A DNA stretch of 64,000 nucleotides from Flavobacterium sp. ENC (GCF_020991415.1 NZ_JAJMOY010000001.1:62001-126000); one strand, 5' to 3'; counted from the stretch's first letter, positions 52,539-62,913 are shown. Numbers and translations: made by a program. The notes: generated by a model not told the origin, from the sequence alone.

Positions 52539-54227
52539 CTAGTTTCTAGGTGATTTTCTTCTTTCAGCTTTTGAACCTACTCTTGACATCGCACATCTGA
52601 ATCCGATGTAATCTGTTGCCATATCCTGAGGAAAATATCTTCTTTGAGCCGGATCTAACCAATAAGCTCTGTCTCTCCATGATCCACCTTTGTAAACTCT
52701 AACTTTATCATCGATTAAAGTAGTACGTTTACTGGAGTTGTCATATTTTCTTACCATTTTACCTAAACTATCTGTTGTGATATTATGTTTAGGAGAATTG
52801 TACATATTTTGATCTGCTTTTGCTCCCGCTTCAGAATCTCCAAAGTCAAAATATTTAGATGATTGTTTGTCACCATCTCTATAATTGATATTGTCGCTTG
52901 TACTGAAGTTTGTTCTCAAATATGTTTCGTTTTCGTCAACCGGCACCTGAGCAATTTCTCCCGGAAGGTTTCTTGCTACCACTTTACCATTACTTAAAGT
53001 ATCGTATTTGATGTTTTCTTTAGTAATAATTTCAAGTTTACCGTCTTTACCAATTTTGTTTTTAGCATATTGATTTCCTCTATAGTAGTTAAAATCATTT
53101 GCTTCATTATCAATAATAGGTCTGTAAACGTCAGCTACCCATTCTGCAACGTTACCTGCCATGTCGTATAGACCAAAATCATTTGGTGCGTAACTTTTTA
53201 CAGCGTTTGTAATATCTGCTCCATCATCTGACCAGCCAGCAATTCCACCGTAATCACCGTTACCTTGCTTAAAGTTAGCCAATTGATCTCCTTTGTTTTT
53301 ACGTTTAGCTGAACGTGTATAATCTCCGGACCAAGGATATTTCTTTTGTCCTTTATATATGTTGTATTCTCTTTGTCCAACATCAGCAGCAGCAGCGTAC
53401 TCCCATTCTGCTTCAGTAGGAAGTCTGTATTCCGGTAAAATAACACCTGAAGAACGTTGTGCGTACACATTTTTCTCTTCTACAACACCATCCTTATTCG
53501 CTTTTGGTCTTTTTCCGTTAGGATTTTTCTTTAATACCAATTCTTCATTACCACCATAAGTAGTAGATGGAGATGCAACATACGCTTCAGTATTAAACAA
53601 ACTTTCTGCACTAACATCTGTAGTTTTAGCACCTTTTTTAAGATATCCGTTTTTCTCTAAAACAGCTTCGTTTACACGGTCTGTTCTCCATTTACTAAAT
53701 TCAACTGCCTGAATCCAGTTCACACCAACCACAGGGTAGTTAGCATAAGAAGGGTGTCTTAAATAGTTGTTTGTCATCGTTTCGTTGTATCCTAAACGAT
53801 TTCTCCATACTAAAGTATCAGGAGATGCTCCTTCATAAATATTTTTGTAATTTTCTTCTGTTGGAGGAAAAACTTTTTTAAGCCACTCCAGGTATTCTAA
53901 ATACATACCGTTAGTAACTTCAGTTTCGTCCATGTAGAATGATTGAACGTGTTGTTGAGTTGGTGTGTTATTCCAATCATGCATAACATCATCCTGTACT
54001 TTACCCATAGTAAACGTACCTCCTTCAACAAAAACTAAACCAGGACCAGCCTGTTGTTTTTTTCCTGCATTTCTGGCAGAAGTTCCATTCTGACTGTCTA
54101 CATCCCAACCAGTTGCTCTGGAAGCGTGACTGGAACTCGATTTTTTGCTACAACTAGCCGTGCCCAACATCAATACCATTGACATCATTAATTGCAAGAC
54201 TACAATTTTGTTTACTTTCATACTCAT
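52539..54227 (-). CDS. gldJ: Gliding motility lipoprotein GldJ
   Basis: 562 aa. Lipobox region MLGTASC. Domain: formylglycine-generating-enzyme/SUMF1-like fold, with GGTFTMGK, the DETEVTNGMYLEYLEWLKK start, and YRLPTEAEWEYAAAAD and AGNVAEWVAD blocks. The C-terminal VYKGGSWRDRAYWLDPAQRR is also typical. GldJ is an outer-membrane lipoprotein needed for gliding and for the stability of the type IX secretion/gliding machinery. It is divergent from porU. A -7-like TATTTTTG on the minus strand lies at 54344-54351. Confidence 0.97.
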   Translation of the reverse strand: MSMKVNKIVVLQLMMSMVLMLGTASCSKKSSSSHASRATGWDVDSQNGTSARNAGKKQQAGPGLVFVEGGTFTMGKVQDDVMHDWNNTPTQQHVQSFYMDETEVTNGMYLEYLEWLKKVFPPTEENYKNIYEGASPDTLVWRNRLGYNETMTNNYLRHPSYANYPVVGVNWIQAVEFSKWRTDRVNEAVLEKNGYLKKGAKTTDVSAESLFNTEAYVASPSTTYGGNEELVLKKNPNGKRPKANKDGVVEEKNVYAQRSSGVILPEYRLPTEAEWEYAAAADVGQREYNIYKGQKKYPWSGDYTRSAKRKNKGDQLANFKQGNGDYGGIAGWSDDGADITNAVKSYAPNDFGLYDMAGNVAEWVADVYRPIIDNEANDFNYYRGNQYAKNKIGKDGKLEIITKENIKYDTLSNGKVVARNLPGEIAQVPVDENETYLRTNFSTSDNINYRDGDKQSSKYFDFGDSEAGAKADQNMYNSPKHNITTDSLGKMVRKYDNSSKRTTLIDDKVRVYKGGSWRDRAYWLDPAQRRYFPQDMATDYIGFRCAMSRVGSKAERRKSPRN

Positions 54228-54343
54228 TCTTAGGTGATAAATTTAGGTGCTGCAATATAATAATTAACATTTAATTAGCAACATCTGTTCTCATAATTTT
54301 ATTTAGCTGTTTTTTACCAGAAAATAACCTATAGTTACGAACG

Positions 54344-54351
54344 CAAAAATA
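54344..54351 (-). promoter_or_regulatory. -7 promoter element of gldJ
   Basis: TATTTTTG on the minus strand matches TAnnTTTG. It predicts a leader of about 110 bases before the gldJ ATG. Confidence 0.45.
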
Positions 54352-54434
54352 TACTTTTTATTATTTACTATAACATGAAATACTATATTTTTACTTACTA
54401 AAATATTTTAAAAATAATTTCCATTTTTAAGTCT

Positions 54435-57400
54435 ATGAAACAAACCTTTTTTCTATACCTGTTTTTCATCTCATTTGCTTCATTTTCCCAGATAAACGGG
54501 AGCTTTACGCTAGATTGGCAAAGTAAAAAAGGGACAGGTTTCGGCGACAACAGAATTGTTATCCCCTACTTTTCCGGAGACGCTTTTCGACTGGATACTA
54601 CTAAAAAAAGCATAACATTGTTGCTTAATCTGGCCGAATCGGGCTACTCAAACGGCAGTTCTCTTCAAATTACCAACATCACATACGAAATGATTTCAAC
54701 TGCCGACCTGGGAGATTTAACACTAAAAAACATACCCTCCAAATTAGATGAAACGCTGGAAATCGCTTCAGCAAGAGATAAAACACAAGCTTTTATCTCT
54801 CTTAATCCAATTATTCGAGATGGAAACGGATTCAAACGTGTAAGATCATTCTCCTATTCCATAAATAACACAACATCAAAAAGCAATAACGCAGCTTCTT
54901 TTCAAAAAGCAAATGAAATTCAGAATTCGGTTTTATCATCCGGGGACTGGTATCGGTTTTATATCGAAAAATCAGGTGTTTATAAAATCTCAAAGTCTTT
55001 TTTACAAAGTTTAGGGTTTGATGCCGACAAAGCTGACCCAAAAAGAATCAAAATTTACGGAAATGGCGGCAGGATGCTTCCCCTTGACAACAATAGTTAC
55101 TATCCCAATGATTTAACTGAAAATGCCATTCAGGTTATCGGAGAAAATGACGGTGTTTTTAACAATGAAGATTATATTCTTTTTTATGGTGAAGGTGTTG
55201 ACAACTGGAACGCTGAAAGCCAGACGAACATTAACATATTCGATTCAAAATCGTACTACTATATAACCATCGCAGGAGGAGAAGGAAAAAGGATTTCGAC
55301 CCTAAACCAACCCACAAACAACAGCACACTGGAGCTAAATACTTACGACGACTATCAATATCACGAAATCGACAAAATAAACATTGCCCATAGCGGAAGA
55401 CAATGGTTCGGAGAAGCCTTTGATATTGATACGGAGCAGGAATTCGATTTTAGTTTTCCCAACCTTGATACTGCAACTCCTGTAAAAATACAATTAAATG
55501 CAGTTTCAGCTGCGTACACAACCACTTCATTTACCATCTCGGCAAACGGACAGAATATCAGCACTCTTAATTTTACTCCTTTAGAAACAAATTCGGAAGT
55601 TAAATTCAGTGATAACAAACTTCCTTCAAATACCACATTTCAAGGTGCTGAAAATATAAAAATCAAACTTGCATACAATAATAATAGTGTTCCGGGATCA
55701 AAAGGATATCTGGATTATATCAATTTAATTGCCAAAAGAAAACTATTAGGTATCGGCAAACAATTTAAATTTCAATATGATTTGGCCGCTTCAACGCCGG
55801 GAATCGTAAATTACACTATTGGCAATGCAGCAGGCATTACTCAAATCTGGGATATTACTGACCTATATAATGTCTTTAAAATCGAAAATACCGCCCAGGC
55901 CAATTTCAGCTTCAAAGCTTCTTTAGGAGAAATCCGAAAATATATCGCAATTGATCCGGCAGATTATTACAGTCCTTTAAAAGAAAACCAGTCCAAAGTT
56001 GCCAACCAGAATTTAAAAGGAACTCTTTTTAAAAACTCGCAAAATACATTTCAGGATATTGATTACGTAATCGTTACACCAAAATTTTTAGCTTCCCAGG
56101 CTGAAAATCTGGCAAACTTTCATCGTAACTATTCGAATTTGAATGTAAAAGTAATTGCCTTAGAAAACATCTATCAGGAATTCTCTTCCGGAAAACAGGA
56201 TGTTGCAGCCATTAGAAATTGCATTAAATACATTTATGACAATGCTTCTGCTACAGACAAAAGAATAAAATACCTGAATTTATTTGGCGACGCCTCATTT
56301 GACTATAAAAACCGAACACAAAACAACAACAACATTGTACCTATATATCAGTCTTTAGTAAGTAATACTATTGGAGAAGCATCTTTTGCTTCAGATGATT
56401 TTTTTGGACTAATGGATTCCGACGAAGGAAACCTGACTTCTTTTGCCAAAGGGATTGATATAGCCGTGGGAAGAATGCTGGTTTCAGGCAATACTCAGGC
56501 CCAGGAAATGGTCAATAAAGTTTTAGAATATCACAATGTGAAATCTTACGGAAACTGGAGAAACAACTTTGTTCTGATCAGTGATGATTCCGACAAAGAT
56601 TCAGATGCCACCTTACAGTCCAGGCAAAACACTCTGGCCGATGTGATAGCCACAGAAAAACCATTCTTTAATATCTATAAAATTATCCTTGACTCTTATA
56701 CACAGGAAGCTTCATCCGGCGGTTCCCGGTACCCGAAAGCGAGAACAGACTTATTTAATGCTTTTGAAAAAGGAGCTTTAGTTTTTAATTATTTAGGCCA
56801 CGGAGGAGAAGACGGATTAGCCAGCGAACGAATTTGGGAAAAAACCGACGGGCAAAACCTGAATAATCAATATAAATACCCCCTATTTATCACCATTACC
56901 TGTGAATTTTCCCGATTTGACGACCCCACAAGGCCAACCGCAGGCGAATACACGTTCTGGAACCCGAAAGGTGGTGCCATCTCAATGCTGACTACTATTC
57001 GTTCTATCGGACAATACAACGCAGAAAACTTTAATGACAGCCTAAGCAAAAATTTACTGGCCTACGGATCGAATCAATATACTACGATTGCAGAAACACT
57101 TCGGATTTCAAAAAATGAAAAACCAAGTTCATCCAGTAATGTTATCTTTTACCTGGGAGACCCTGCTTTAATGTTAGCCATTCCAAAACCCCGAATTAAT
57201 TTAACAAAAGTAAACGATGTTGTTGTTTCACAACCGATTTCTGATTTTAAATCGCTTTCCAAAATTAAAATTACAGGCGAAATAACCGATGAAAACAATA
57301 CGCTGTTAACCAATTATAATGGAGAATTATTCACCGCTATCTTCGACAAATCAATTACTTCCTCAACGTTAAACAATGATGGTCTGAGCCCTGCGATGTC

Positions 57401-58271
57401 GTTTAAAACTTTGGGAGAGACCATTTTCAGAGGAAATGCCTCTGTAAAAAACGGACAATTCGAGTTCAGCTTTATCGTACCAAGGGATATCAGAATCCCG
57501 CTTGATAATGGCCGCATTAGTTTTTACGCAAAGAAAGACGGCCTTCTCGAAAATCAAACCGGTTACAATACCACAATTAAAATTGGCGGAATAAATGAAA
57601 ATGCACCTCAGGACAATATAAGTCCGAAAGTGAAGTTATATATGAACGACGAAACATTTGTTTCGGGTGGAATTACAAATAGTTCCCCCTTCTTATTGGC
57701 TTTTTTAGAAGATGAAAATGGTATAAATACCGCTAGTGGAATTGGTCATGATATTGTAGCGATTTTAGATGGAGATGTTAGTAATCCGTATGTTTTAAAT
57801 GATTATTATCAAACTAAATTAGACGATTATACGAACGGAAATTTGCGTTTCCCTTTAAGAAATTTAACAGCAGGAATACACACTATAAGTTTTACGGCAT
57901 GGGATGTTTACAACAACCCTGTGACAAGCGAAATACAATTTATAGTCGTAGGAGATGAATCTCTGACCCTTTCACACGTTCTTAATTATCCAAACCCGTT
58001 TTCCACCTATACCCAATTTTGGTTTTCACACAACAGACCTTATGAACCGCTGGATGTACAGGTTCAGGTAATGACCATTACAGGAAAAGTCGTATGGACT
58101 AAAAACCAGGTCATTACAACAGAAGGATTCTTATCAAGAGAAATAACCTGGGACGGAAAAGATGATTTTGGAGACCGGATCGGAAAGGGAGTTTATATCT
58201 ATAAACTTACCGTAAGATCTAATTTAACAAATAAAAAGGCAGAAAAGTACGAAAAGCTTGTCATCTTATAA
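54435..58271 (+). CDS. porU: Type IX secretion system sortase PorU
   Basis: 1278 aa. Signal peptide (FLYLFFISFASFSQ). The C25 gingipain-type domain (about residues 530-920) shows catalytic His in NYLGHGGEDGLA and catalytic Cys in ITITCEFSRFDDPT. The last 90 residues form a T9SS sorting-like domain (NYPNPFSTYTQFWF to EKLVIL). PorU removes sorting domains from cargo at the cell surface and attaches some to lipopolysaccharide, together with PorV. Adjacent to porV, 40 bp upstream. Confidence 0.97.
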   Translation: MKQTFFLYLFFISFASFSQINGSFTLDWQSKKGTGFGDNRIVIPYFSGDAFRLDTTKKSITLLLNLAESGYSNGSSLQITNITYEMISTADLGDLTLKNIPSKLDETLEIASARDKTQAFISLNPIIRDGNGFKRVRSFSYSINNTTSKSNNAASFQKANEIQNSVLSSGDWYRFYIEKSGVYKISKSFLQSLGFDADKADPKRIKIYGNGGRMLPLDNNSYYPNDLTENAIQVIGENDGVFNNEDYILFYGEGVDNWNAESQTNINIFDSKSYYYITIAGGEGKRISTLNQPTNNSTLELNTYDDYQYHEIDKINIAHSGRQWFGEAFDIDTEQEFDFSFPNLDTATPVKIQLNAVSAAYTTTSFTISANGQNISTLNFTPLETNSEVKFSDNKLPSNTTFQGAENIKIKLAYNNNSVPGSKGYLDYINLIAKRKLLGIGKQFKFQYDLAASTPGIVNYTIGNAAGITQIWDITDLYNVFKIENTAQANFSFKASLGEIRKYIAIDPADYYSPLKENQSKVANQNLKGTLFKNSQNTFQDIDYVIVTPKFLASQAENLANFHRNYSNLNVKVIALENIYQEFSSGKQDVAAIRNCIKYIYDNASATDKRIKYLNLFGDASFDYKNRTQNNNNIVPIYQSLVSNTIGEASFASDDFFGLMDSDEGNLTSFAKGIDIAVGRMLVSGNTQAQEMVNKVLEYHNVKSYGNWRNNFVLISDDSDKDSDATLQSRQNTLADVIATEKPFFNIYKIILDSYTQEASSGGSRYPKARTDLFNAFEKGALVFNYLGHGGEDGLASERIWEKTDGQNLNNQYKYPLFITITCEFSRFDDPTRPTAGEYTFWNPKGGAISMLTTIRSIGQYNAENFNDSLSKNLLAYGSNQYTTIAETLRISKNEKPSSSSNVIFYLGDPALMLAIPKPRINLTKVNDVVVSQPISDFKSLSKIKITGEITDENNTLLTNYNGELFTAIFDKSITSSTLNNDGLSPAMSFKTLGETIFRGNASVKNGQFEFSFIVPRDIRIPLDNGRISFYAKKDGLLENQTGYNTTIKIGGINENAPQDNISPKVKLYMNDETFVSGGITNSSPFLLAFLEDENGINTASGIGHDIVAILDGDVSNPYVLNDYYQTKLDDYTNGNLRFPLRNLTAGIHTISFTAWDVYNNPVTSEIQFIVVGDESLTLSHVLNYPNPFSTYTQFWFSHNRPYEPLDVQVQVMTITGKVVWTKNQVITTEGFLSREITWDGKDDFGDRIGKGVYIYKLTVRSNLTNKKAEKYEKLVIL

Positions 58272-58311
58272 AAATATATATATTTGTACCATAAACATAT
58301 TTAGTCCATAA

Positions 58312-59511
58312 ATGAAAAAAATATCACTCTTCTTAATTTGTTTCCTCGTTATTTCATACGCAAAAGCACAGAACATAGTACCAATTACTACCGGAGTTCC
58401 TTTTTTATTAGTAGCAGCAGATGCCAGAGCAGCCGGTTTGGCGGATCAGGGTGTTGCGACTGCAGCCGATGCGTACTCGCAACAATGGAATCCTGCTAAA
58501 TATGCTTTTTCAGTAGACAAGCAAGGTTTCTCAGTAAGTTACACTCCTTATTTAACAGACTTGGCCAACGATATTTCGCTTGGACAAGTAACCTATTACA
58601 ATAAGATCAACGAACGAAGCGCCTTCGCGGGTAGCATTCGTTATTTTGGTTTTGGTGATATTGAATTAAGGAGAGATCCTAACGATATTCCAAATGTCGT
58701 ATCTCCGAATGAATTTGCCTTAGACGGTTCTTACTCTTTGAAGCTTAGCGACGAATTCTCGATGGCAGTTGCTGCGAGATATATCCGTTCCAATCTAAAA
58801 GTGGCTTCCGAGGATACTGACGCATCAGCTGCGGGTTCTTTTGCCGTAGACGTTGCCGGATTTTACCAATCAGAAGAAATTGCCTACAACAGCTTCAACG
58901 GAAGATGGAGAGGTGGTTTTAACATTCAGAATATTGGACCTAAAATCAGTTATGACAATGACGATTTAAGTGCAAACTTTTTACCGGCCAACTTAAGACT
59001 GGGTGGTGGTTTTGACTTTATTCTTGACGATTACAACAAAGTTGGCGTAAGTCTTGAATTTACAAAACTTTTAGTACCGACTCCTCCGGGACCGGGAACT
59101 GCTGTTGACACCAATGGTGATGGCGATTTTACGGATCCTGAAGACGTTACTCAGGAAGAAGCAAATTCGATAAGCTACAATAAATACAACGAAACAGGAT
59201 GGGCATCAGGAATTTTTAAATCTTTTGGAGATGCACCGGGCGGTTTTAGTGAAGAGCTAAAAGAAATTACCTATAGTTTAGGAGCAGAATATATGTATCA
59301 GGATTCCTTTGCGGTACGAGCAGGTTATTTCCACGAAAGCCCTGAAAAAGGAGCCCGTCAGTTTTTCTCTCTGGGAGCCGGATTCAAATACAATGTAGTA
59401 AAAGTTGACGTTTCTTACTTATTTTCATCATCGAAAGTTAAAAATCCACTGGAAAACACACTTCGTTTTTCTTTAACCTTTAACTTTGGCGACAAATACG
59501 AAGTTTACTAA
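58312..59511 (+). CDS. porV: Type IX secretion shuttle protein PorV
   Basis: 399 aa. Signal peptide (LICFLVISYAKAQ). The N-terminal part reads TTGVPFLLVAADARAAGLAD, typical of PorV (LptO), and the rest is a FadL-like beta-barrel ending RFSLTFNFGDKYEVY. PorV collects cargo from the translocon and hands it to PorU. It follows porU by 40 bp and has its own terminator. An acidic Asp/Pro-rich loop (DTNGDGDFTDPEDV) is present. Confidence 0.96.
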   Translation: MKKISLFLICFLVISYAKAQNIVPITTGVPFLLVAADARAAGLADQGVATAADAYSQQWNPAKYAFSVDKQGFSVSYTPYLTDLANDISLGQVTYYNKINERSAFAGSIRYFGFGDIELRRDPNDIPNVVSPNEFALDGSYSLKLSDEFSMAVAARYIRSNLKVASEDTDASAAGSFAVDVAGFYQSEEIAYNSFNGRWRGGFNIQNIGPKISYDNDDLSANFLPANLRLGGGFDFILDDYNKVGVSLEFTKLLVPTPPGPGTAVDTNGDGDFTDPEDVTQEEANSISYNKYNETGWASGIFKSFGDAPGGFSEELKEITYSLGAEYMYQDSFAVRAGYFHESPEKGARQFFSLGAGFKYNVVKVDVSYLFSSSKVKNPLENTLRFSLTFNFGDKYEVY

Positions 59512-59535
59512 ATAAAATTAATAACGAATAATTAT

Positions 59536-59572
59536 AATCCAAATTTCTACTTTTTAGGAATTTGGATTTTTT
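59536..59572 (+). terminator. Intrinsic terminator of porU-porV
   Basis: Stem AATCCAAATT / AATTTGGATT followed by TTTTTT. Confidence 0.85.
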
Positions 59573-59586
59573 TTCCCTTAAACAGA

Positions 59587-60069
59587 ATGAAAGAAATTAG
59601 TGTTACATCATCATTTACGGCATACGATTCCCTGAACGAACTACCGAAAGATGTTCAGGATTTAATGAATGAAGCAGTCGAAATTCGCAAAAAAGCTTAT
59701 GCTCCCTATTCACAATTTAAGGTTGGAGCAGCTTTACTTTTAGATAACGGGGAAATAATTTCAGGTTCAAATCAGGAAAATGCCGCTTATCCATCAGGAT
59801 TGTGCGCAGAAAGAACTGCCATTTTTTACGCAGGAAGCAAGTACCCTGAAGCCAAAATTCTGAAAATGGCCATTACCGCAGCTTCCGATACCAACCAGAC
59901 CACAGCGCCAATTCCGCCCTGCGGGTCCTGTAGACAATCAATTGCAGAATATGAAATAAAACAGGACACTCCTATAGAAATTTATTTTATGGGTGAAATT
60001 GGTGACATTTACAAATCTGCATCCCTAAAAAATCTCCTTCCTTTTATGTTCGATAAAAAGTTCTTGTAA
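59587..60069 (+). CDS. cdd: Cytidine deaminase
   Basis: 160 aa. Zinc-site motifs are LCAERTAIF (Cys, catalytic Glu) and PCGSCRQ (two Cys), with the substrate-binding block YAPYSQFKVGAALL and SNQENAAYPSG. The enzyme converts cytidine and deoxycytidine to uridine forms in pyrimidine salvage. It is located between porV and pdhA as a small housekeeping gene, with no obvious link to its neighbours. Confidence 0.95.
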   Translation: MKEISVTSSFTAYDSLNELPKDVQDLMNEAVEIRKKAYAPYSQFKVGAALLLDNGEIISGSNQENAAYPSGLCAERTAIFYAGSKYPEAKILKMAITAASDTNQTTAPIPPCGSCRQSIAEYEIKQDTPIEIYFMGEIGDIYKSASLKNLLPFMFDKKFL

Positions 60070-60119
60070 AAAAAGACCAAAAAGTAGCTTTTAAATTTTA
60101 GTTCTTAAACGGAATGTCT

Positions 60120-60149
60120 TATTTTTGCATCCCGACCTTTCGGGCGCAA
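60120..60149 (+). promoter_or_regulatory. -7 element and leader hairpin of pdhA
   Basis: TATTTTTG (60120-60127) matches TAnnTTTG. Immediately after, CCCGA-CCTT-TCGGG with flanking TTTGC/GCAAA pairing (about 60124-60149) forms a hairpin at the predicted RNA 5' end. The remaining leader to the ATG is about 80 bases. Confidence 0.45.
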
Positions 60150-60226
60150 ATTTGTGGGAGGAAACTATTTTGCGTTATAGGCAACAATTGATAACACAAA
60201 CAACTTTAGCAAAAGAAAGAATTCAG

Positions 60227-61225
60227 ATGAAAGAAGTTACAAAAGAAGTATATTTAAAGTGGTACGAAGACATGCTGCTTTGGAGAAAGTTTGAAGACAA
60301 ACTTGCAGCATTATACATTCAACAAAAAGTTAGAGGTTTTCTACACTTATATAATGGACAGGAAGCCGTATTAGCGGGTGCTTTGCACGTTATGGACCTG
60401 ACTAAAGATAAAATGATTACTGCTTACAGAAACCACGTTCAGCCAATTGGTATGGGAGTTGATCCAAGACGTGTAATGGCTGAGCTTTTAGGAAAAGCAA
60501 CAGGAACTTCTAAAGGTATGGGAGGTTCTATGCACATTTTCTCTAAAGAGCACCGTTTTTACGGAGGACACGGAATTGTAGGTGGACAAATTCCGGTAGG
60601 AGCCGGTTTGGCTTTTGCTGATAAATATTTTGAAACCGGTGGTGTTACCATGACTTATTTTGGTGACGGAGCAGCAAGACAAGGTTCATTACACGAAGCT
60701 TTCAACATGGCTATGTTATGGAAATTGCCAGTTGTATTTATCGTTGAAAACAACGGTTATGCGATGGGAACTTCTGTGGAAAGAACAGCCAATCACACTG
60801 ACATCTGGAAACTTGGTTTAGGATACGAAATGCCTTGCGGACCAGTTGACGGAATGAACCCTGTAAAAGTAGCTGAAGCAATGACTGAAGCAATTGACAG
60901 AGCGCGTCGTGGAGACGGACCAACTTTCCTTGAAATGAAAACGTACCGTTACAGAGGACATTCTATGTCTGATGCACAATTATACCGTTCGAAAGAAGAG
61001 GTGGAAGAATACAAAAAAATTGACCCGATTACTCAGGTTTTAGATGTAATTATGGATCAAAAATATGCTACGGAAGAAGAAATTGAAGCAATTGACCAAA
61101 GGGTTAAAGATCTGGTTGAAGAATGTGTGAAATTCGCTGAAGAATCTCCATATCCTGAATTGCAACAATTATACGATGTAGTATACGCACAAGAAGACTA
61201 TCCATTCACACCTCATAAACTATAA
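60227..61225 (+). CDS. pdhA: Pyruvate dehydrogenase E1 component subunit alpha
   Basis: 332 aa from the ATG at 60227, the usual start of this protein (MKEVTKEVYLKWYEDMLLWR). An upstream in-frame start would fall in the promoter and leader hairpin. Motifs: RGFLHLYNGQEAVLAGA, the phosphorylation-loop-like YRGHSMSD, and thiamine-diphosphate motif GDGAARQG...NNGYAMG. With E1 beta it decarboxylates pyruvate; the beta subunit gene is not in the window. It is 6 bp upstream of pdhC. Confidence 0.96.
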   Translation: MKEVTKEVYLKWYEDMLLWRKFEDKLAALYIQQKVRGFLHLYNGQEAVLAGALHVMDLTKDKMITAYRNHVQPIGMGVDPRRVMAELLGKATGTSKGMGGSMHIFSKEHRFYGGHGIVGGQIPVGAGLAFADKYFETGGVTMTYFGDGAARQGSLHEAFNMAMLWKLPVVFIVENNGYAMGTSVERTANHTDIWKLGLGYEMPCGPVDGMNPVKVAEAMTEAIDRARRGDGPTFLEMKTYRYRGHSMSDAQLYRSKEEVEEYKKIDPITQVLDVIMDQKYATEEEIEAIDQRVKDLVEECVKFAEESPYPELQQLYDVVYAQEDYPFTPHKL

Positions 61226-61231
61226 CATATT

Positions 61232-62902
61232 ATGGCGATAAAAGTAACAATGCCTCGTTTGAGCGATACTATGACGGAAGGAACGGTAGCGACCTGGTTA
61301 AAAAAAGTAGGCGACAAAATCAGTGAAGGTGATATCCTTGCTGAAATTGAAACAGATAAAGCTACAATGGAGTTCGAATCTTTTAACGAAGGAACTCTTT
61401 TACATATTGGAATTCAGGCTGGAGAAACTGCTCCGGTTGATTCCTTATTGGCAATCATTGGGAACGAAGGAGAAGATATTTCTGCTCTTTTAGCCGGTGG
61501 TGATGCTCCTGCTGCGGAAGCTCCAAAAGCGGATGCTGCTCCGGCTGCTGAAGCAAAATCAGAAGAAACTAAAACTGAAACTCCTGCTCCGGCTGCAAAA
61601 GCGGCGACTGAATTACCTAAAGGTGTTGTAGTCGTAACTATGCCACGCTTGAGTGATACAATGACCGAAGGAACTGTAGCAACCTGGTTGAAAAAAGAAG
61701 GTGATGCCGTAGCTGAAGGTGATATCTTAGCTGAAATTGAAACAGACAAAGCCACTATGGAATTTGAGTCTTTCAATGCCGGAACATTATTATACATCGG
61801 AATTCAGGAAGGGAACACAGCTCCTGTTGACAGCTTATTAGCGATCATCGGACCTGCCGGAACTGACATTTCAGGAATTGCCGATAATTATACTGCCGGA
61901 GGAACTGCAACTGCAAGTACTCCTGCTGCTGAAGAAAAAGCGGCTCCTGCTGCTGAAAAAGCAACGGAAGCTGTAGCCGATACTTCATCAAATGGCGGAA
62001 GAATTTTAGCTTCGCCACTGGCAAAGAAAATCGCTTCTGACAAAGGAATCCAGTTAACTCAGGTGAAAGGTTCAGGAGAAAACGGACGTATCGTAAAAAG
62101 CGATATCGAAAACTTCACTCCTGCTGCTCAGGGACAACCTGCTGCAAACGCAACTGCTACTGCACCAAAAACTGAAACTGCTGCGCCTGCTGCTCCAAAA
62201 GTATTTGTTCCTGCCGGTGAAGTTTTCACCGAAGAGATCAAAAACTCCCAAATGCGTAAAATCATCGCAAAACGTCTGGCAGAATCTTTATTTACAGCAC
62301 CTCACTACAACTTAGTGATCGAAGTAAGCATGGATGACGCAATGGCGGCAAGAGCGACAATCAATACGGTTCCGGATACAAAAGTATCTTTCAACGATAT
62401 GGTTATTAAAGCTTGTGCTTTAGCCTTGAAAAAACATCCAAAAATCAACTCTCAGTGGAAAGAAGATGCTATTATCATCAACCACCACGTAAATATTGGA
62501 GTTGCTGTTGCTGTTGAAGACGGATTGGTAGTACCTGTACTGAAATTTACAGATGCTATGAGTTTATCTCAGATTGGTGCTTCCGTAAGAGATTTGGCCG
62601 GAAGAGCTAAAAACAAAAAATTAGGACCGCAGGAAATGGAAGGAAGCACTTTTACAGTTTCTAACCTTGGAATGTTTGGTATTACTGAATTCAATTCAAT
62701 TATCAACCAGCCGAATTCTGCTATCCTTTCTGTAGGGGCAATTGTAGAAAAACCAGTGGTTAAAAACGGTCAGATTGTAGTAGGAAACACCATGATGTTA
62801 TCATTAGCGTGTGACCACAGAACAATTGATGGTGCAACCGGAGCTCAATTTTTACAGACACTAAAACAATACATCGAAAGCCCGGTAACTATGTTGGCAT
62901 AA
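61232..62902 (+). CDS. pdhC: Dihydrolipoamide acetyltransferase (E2) with two lipoyl domains
   Basis: 556 aa. Lipoyl domain 1 has Lys43 and lipoyl domain 2 has Lys173, each in ETDKATMEFES. They are joined by Ala/Pro/Glu-rich linkers. A peripheral subunit-binding domain follows (SPLAKKIASDKGIQLTQ), then the catalytic domain with CDHRTIDGATG. It passes acetyl groups to CoA as the core of the pyruvate dehydrogenase complex. The near identity of the two lipoyl domains suggests recent duplication or gene conversion. Coupled with pdhA. Confidence 0.96.
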   Translation: MAIKVTMPRLSDTMTEGTVATWLKKVGDKISEGDILAEIETDKATMEFESFNEGTLLHIGIQAGETAPVDSLLAIIGNEGEDISALLAGGDAPAAEAPKADAAPAAEAKSEETKTETPAPAAKAATELPKGVVVVTMPRLSDTMTEGTVATWLKKEGDAVAEGDILAEIETDKATMEFESFNAGTLLYIGIQEGNTAPVDSLLAIIGPAGTDISGIADNYTAGGTATASTPAAEEKAAPAAEKATEAVADTSSNGGRILASPLAKKIASDKGIQLTQVKGSGENGRIVKSDIENFTPAAQGQPAANATATAPKTETAAPAAPKVFVPAGEVFTEEIKNSQMRKIIAKRLAESLFTAPHYNLVIEVSMDDAMAARATINTVPDTKVSFNDMVIKACALALKKHPKINSQWKEDAIIINHHVNIGVAVAVEDGLVVPVLKFTDAMSLSQIGASVRDLAGRAKNKKLGPQEMEGSTFTVSNLGMFGITEFNSIINQPNSAILSVGAIVEKPVVKNGQIVVGNTMMLSLACDHRTIDGATGAQFLQTLKQYIESPVTMLA

Positions 62903-62913
62903 TTATTTATGAT

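Noticed and set aside
60125..60226. N-terminal extension of pdhA
   Set aside because: It covers the promoter element and leader hairpin, and the known E1 alpha N-terminus begins at 60227.
61414..61797. 127-aa frame antisense to the lipoyl domains
   Set aside because: Alanine-rich shadow of repeated GC-richer codons in pdhC.
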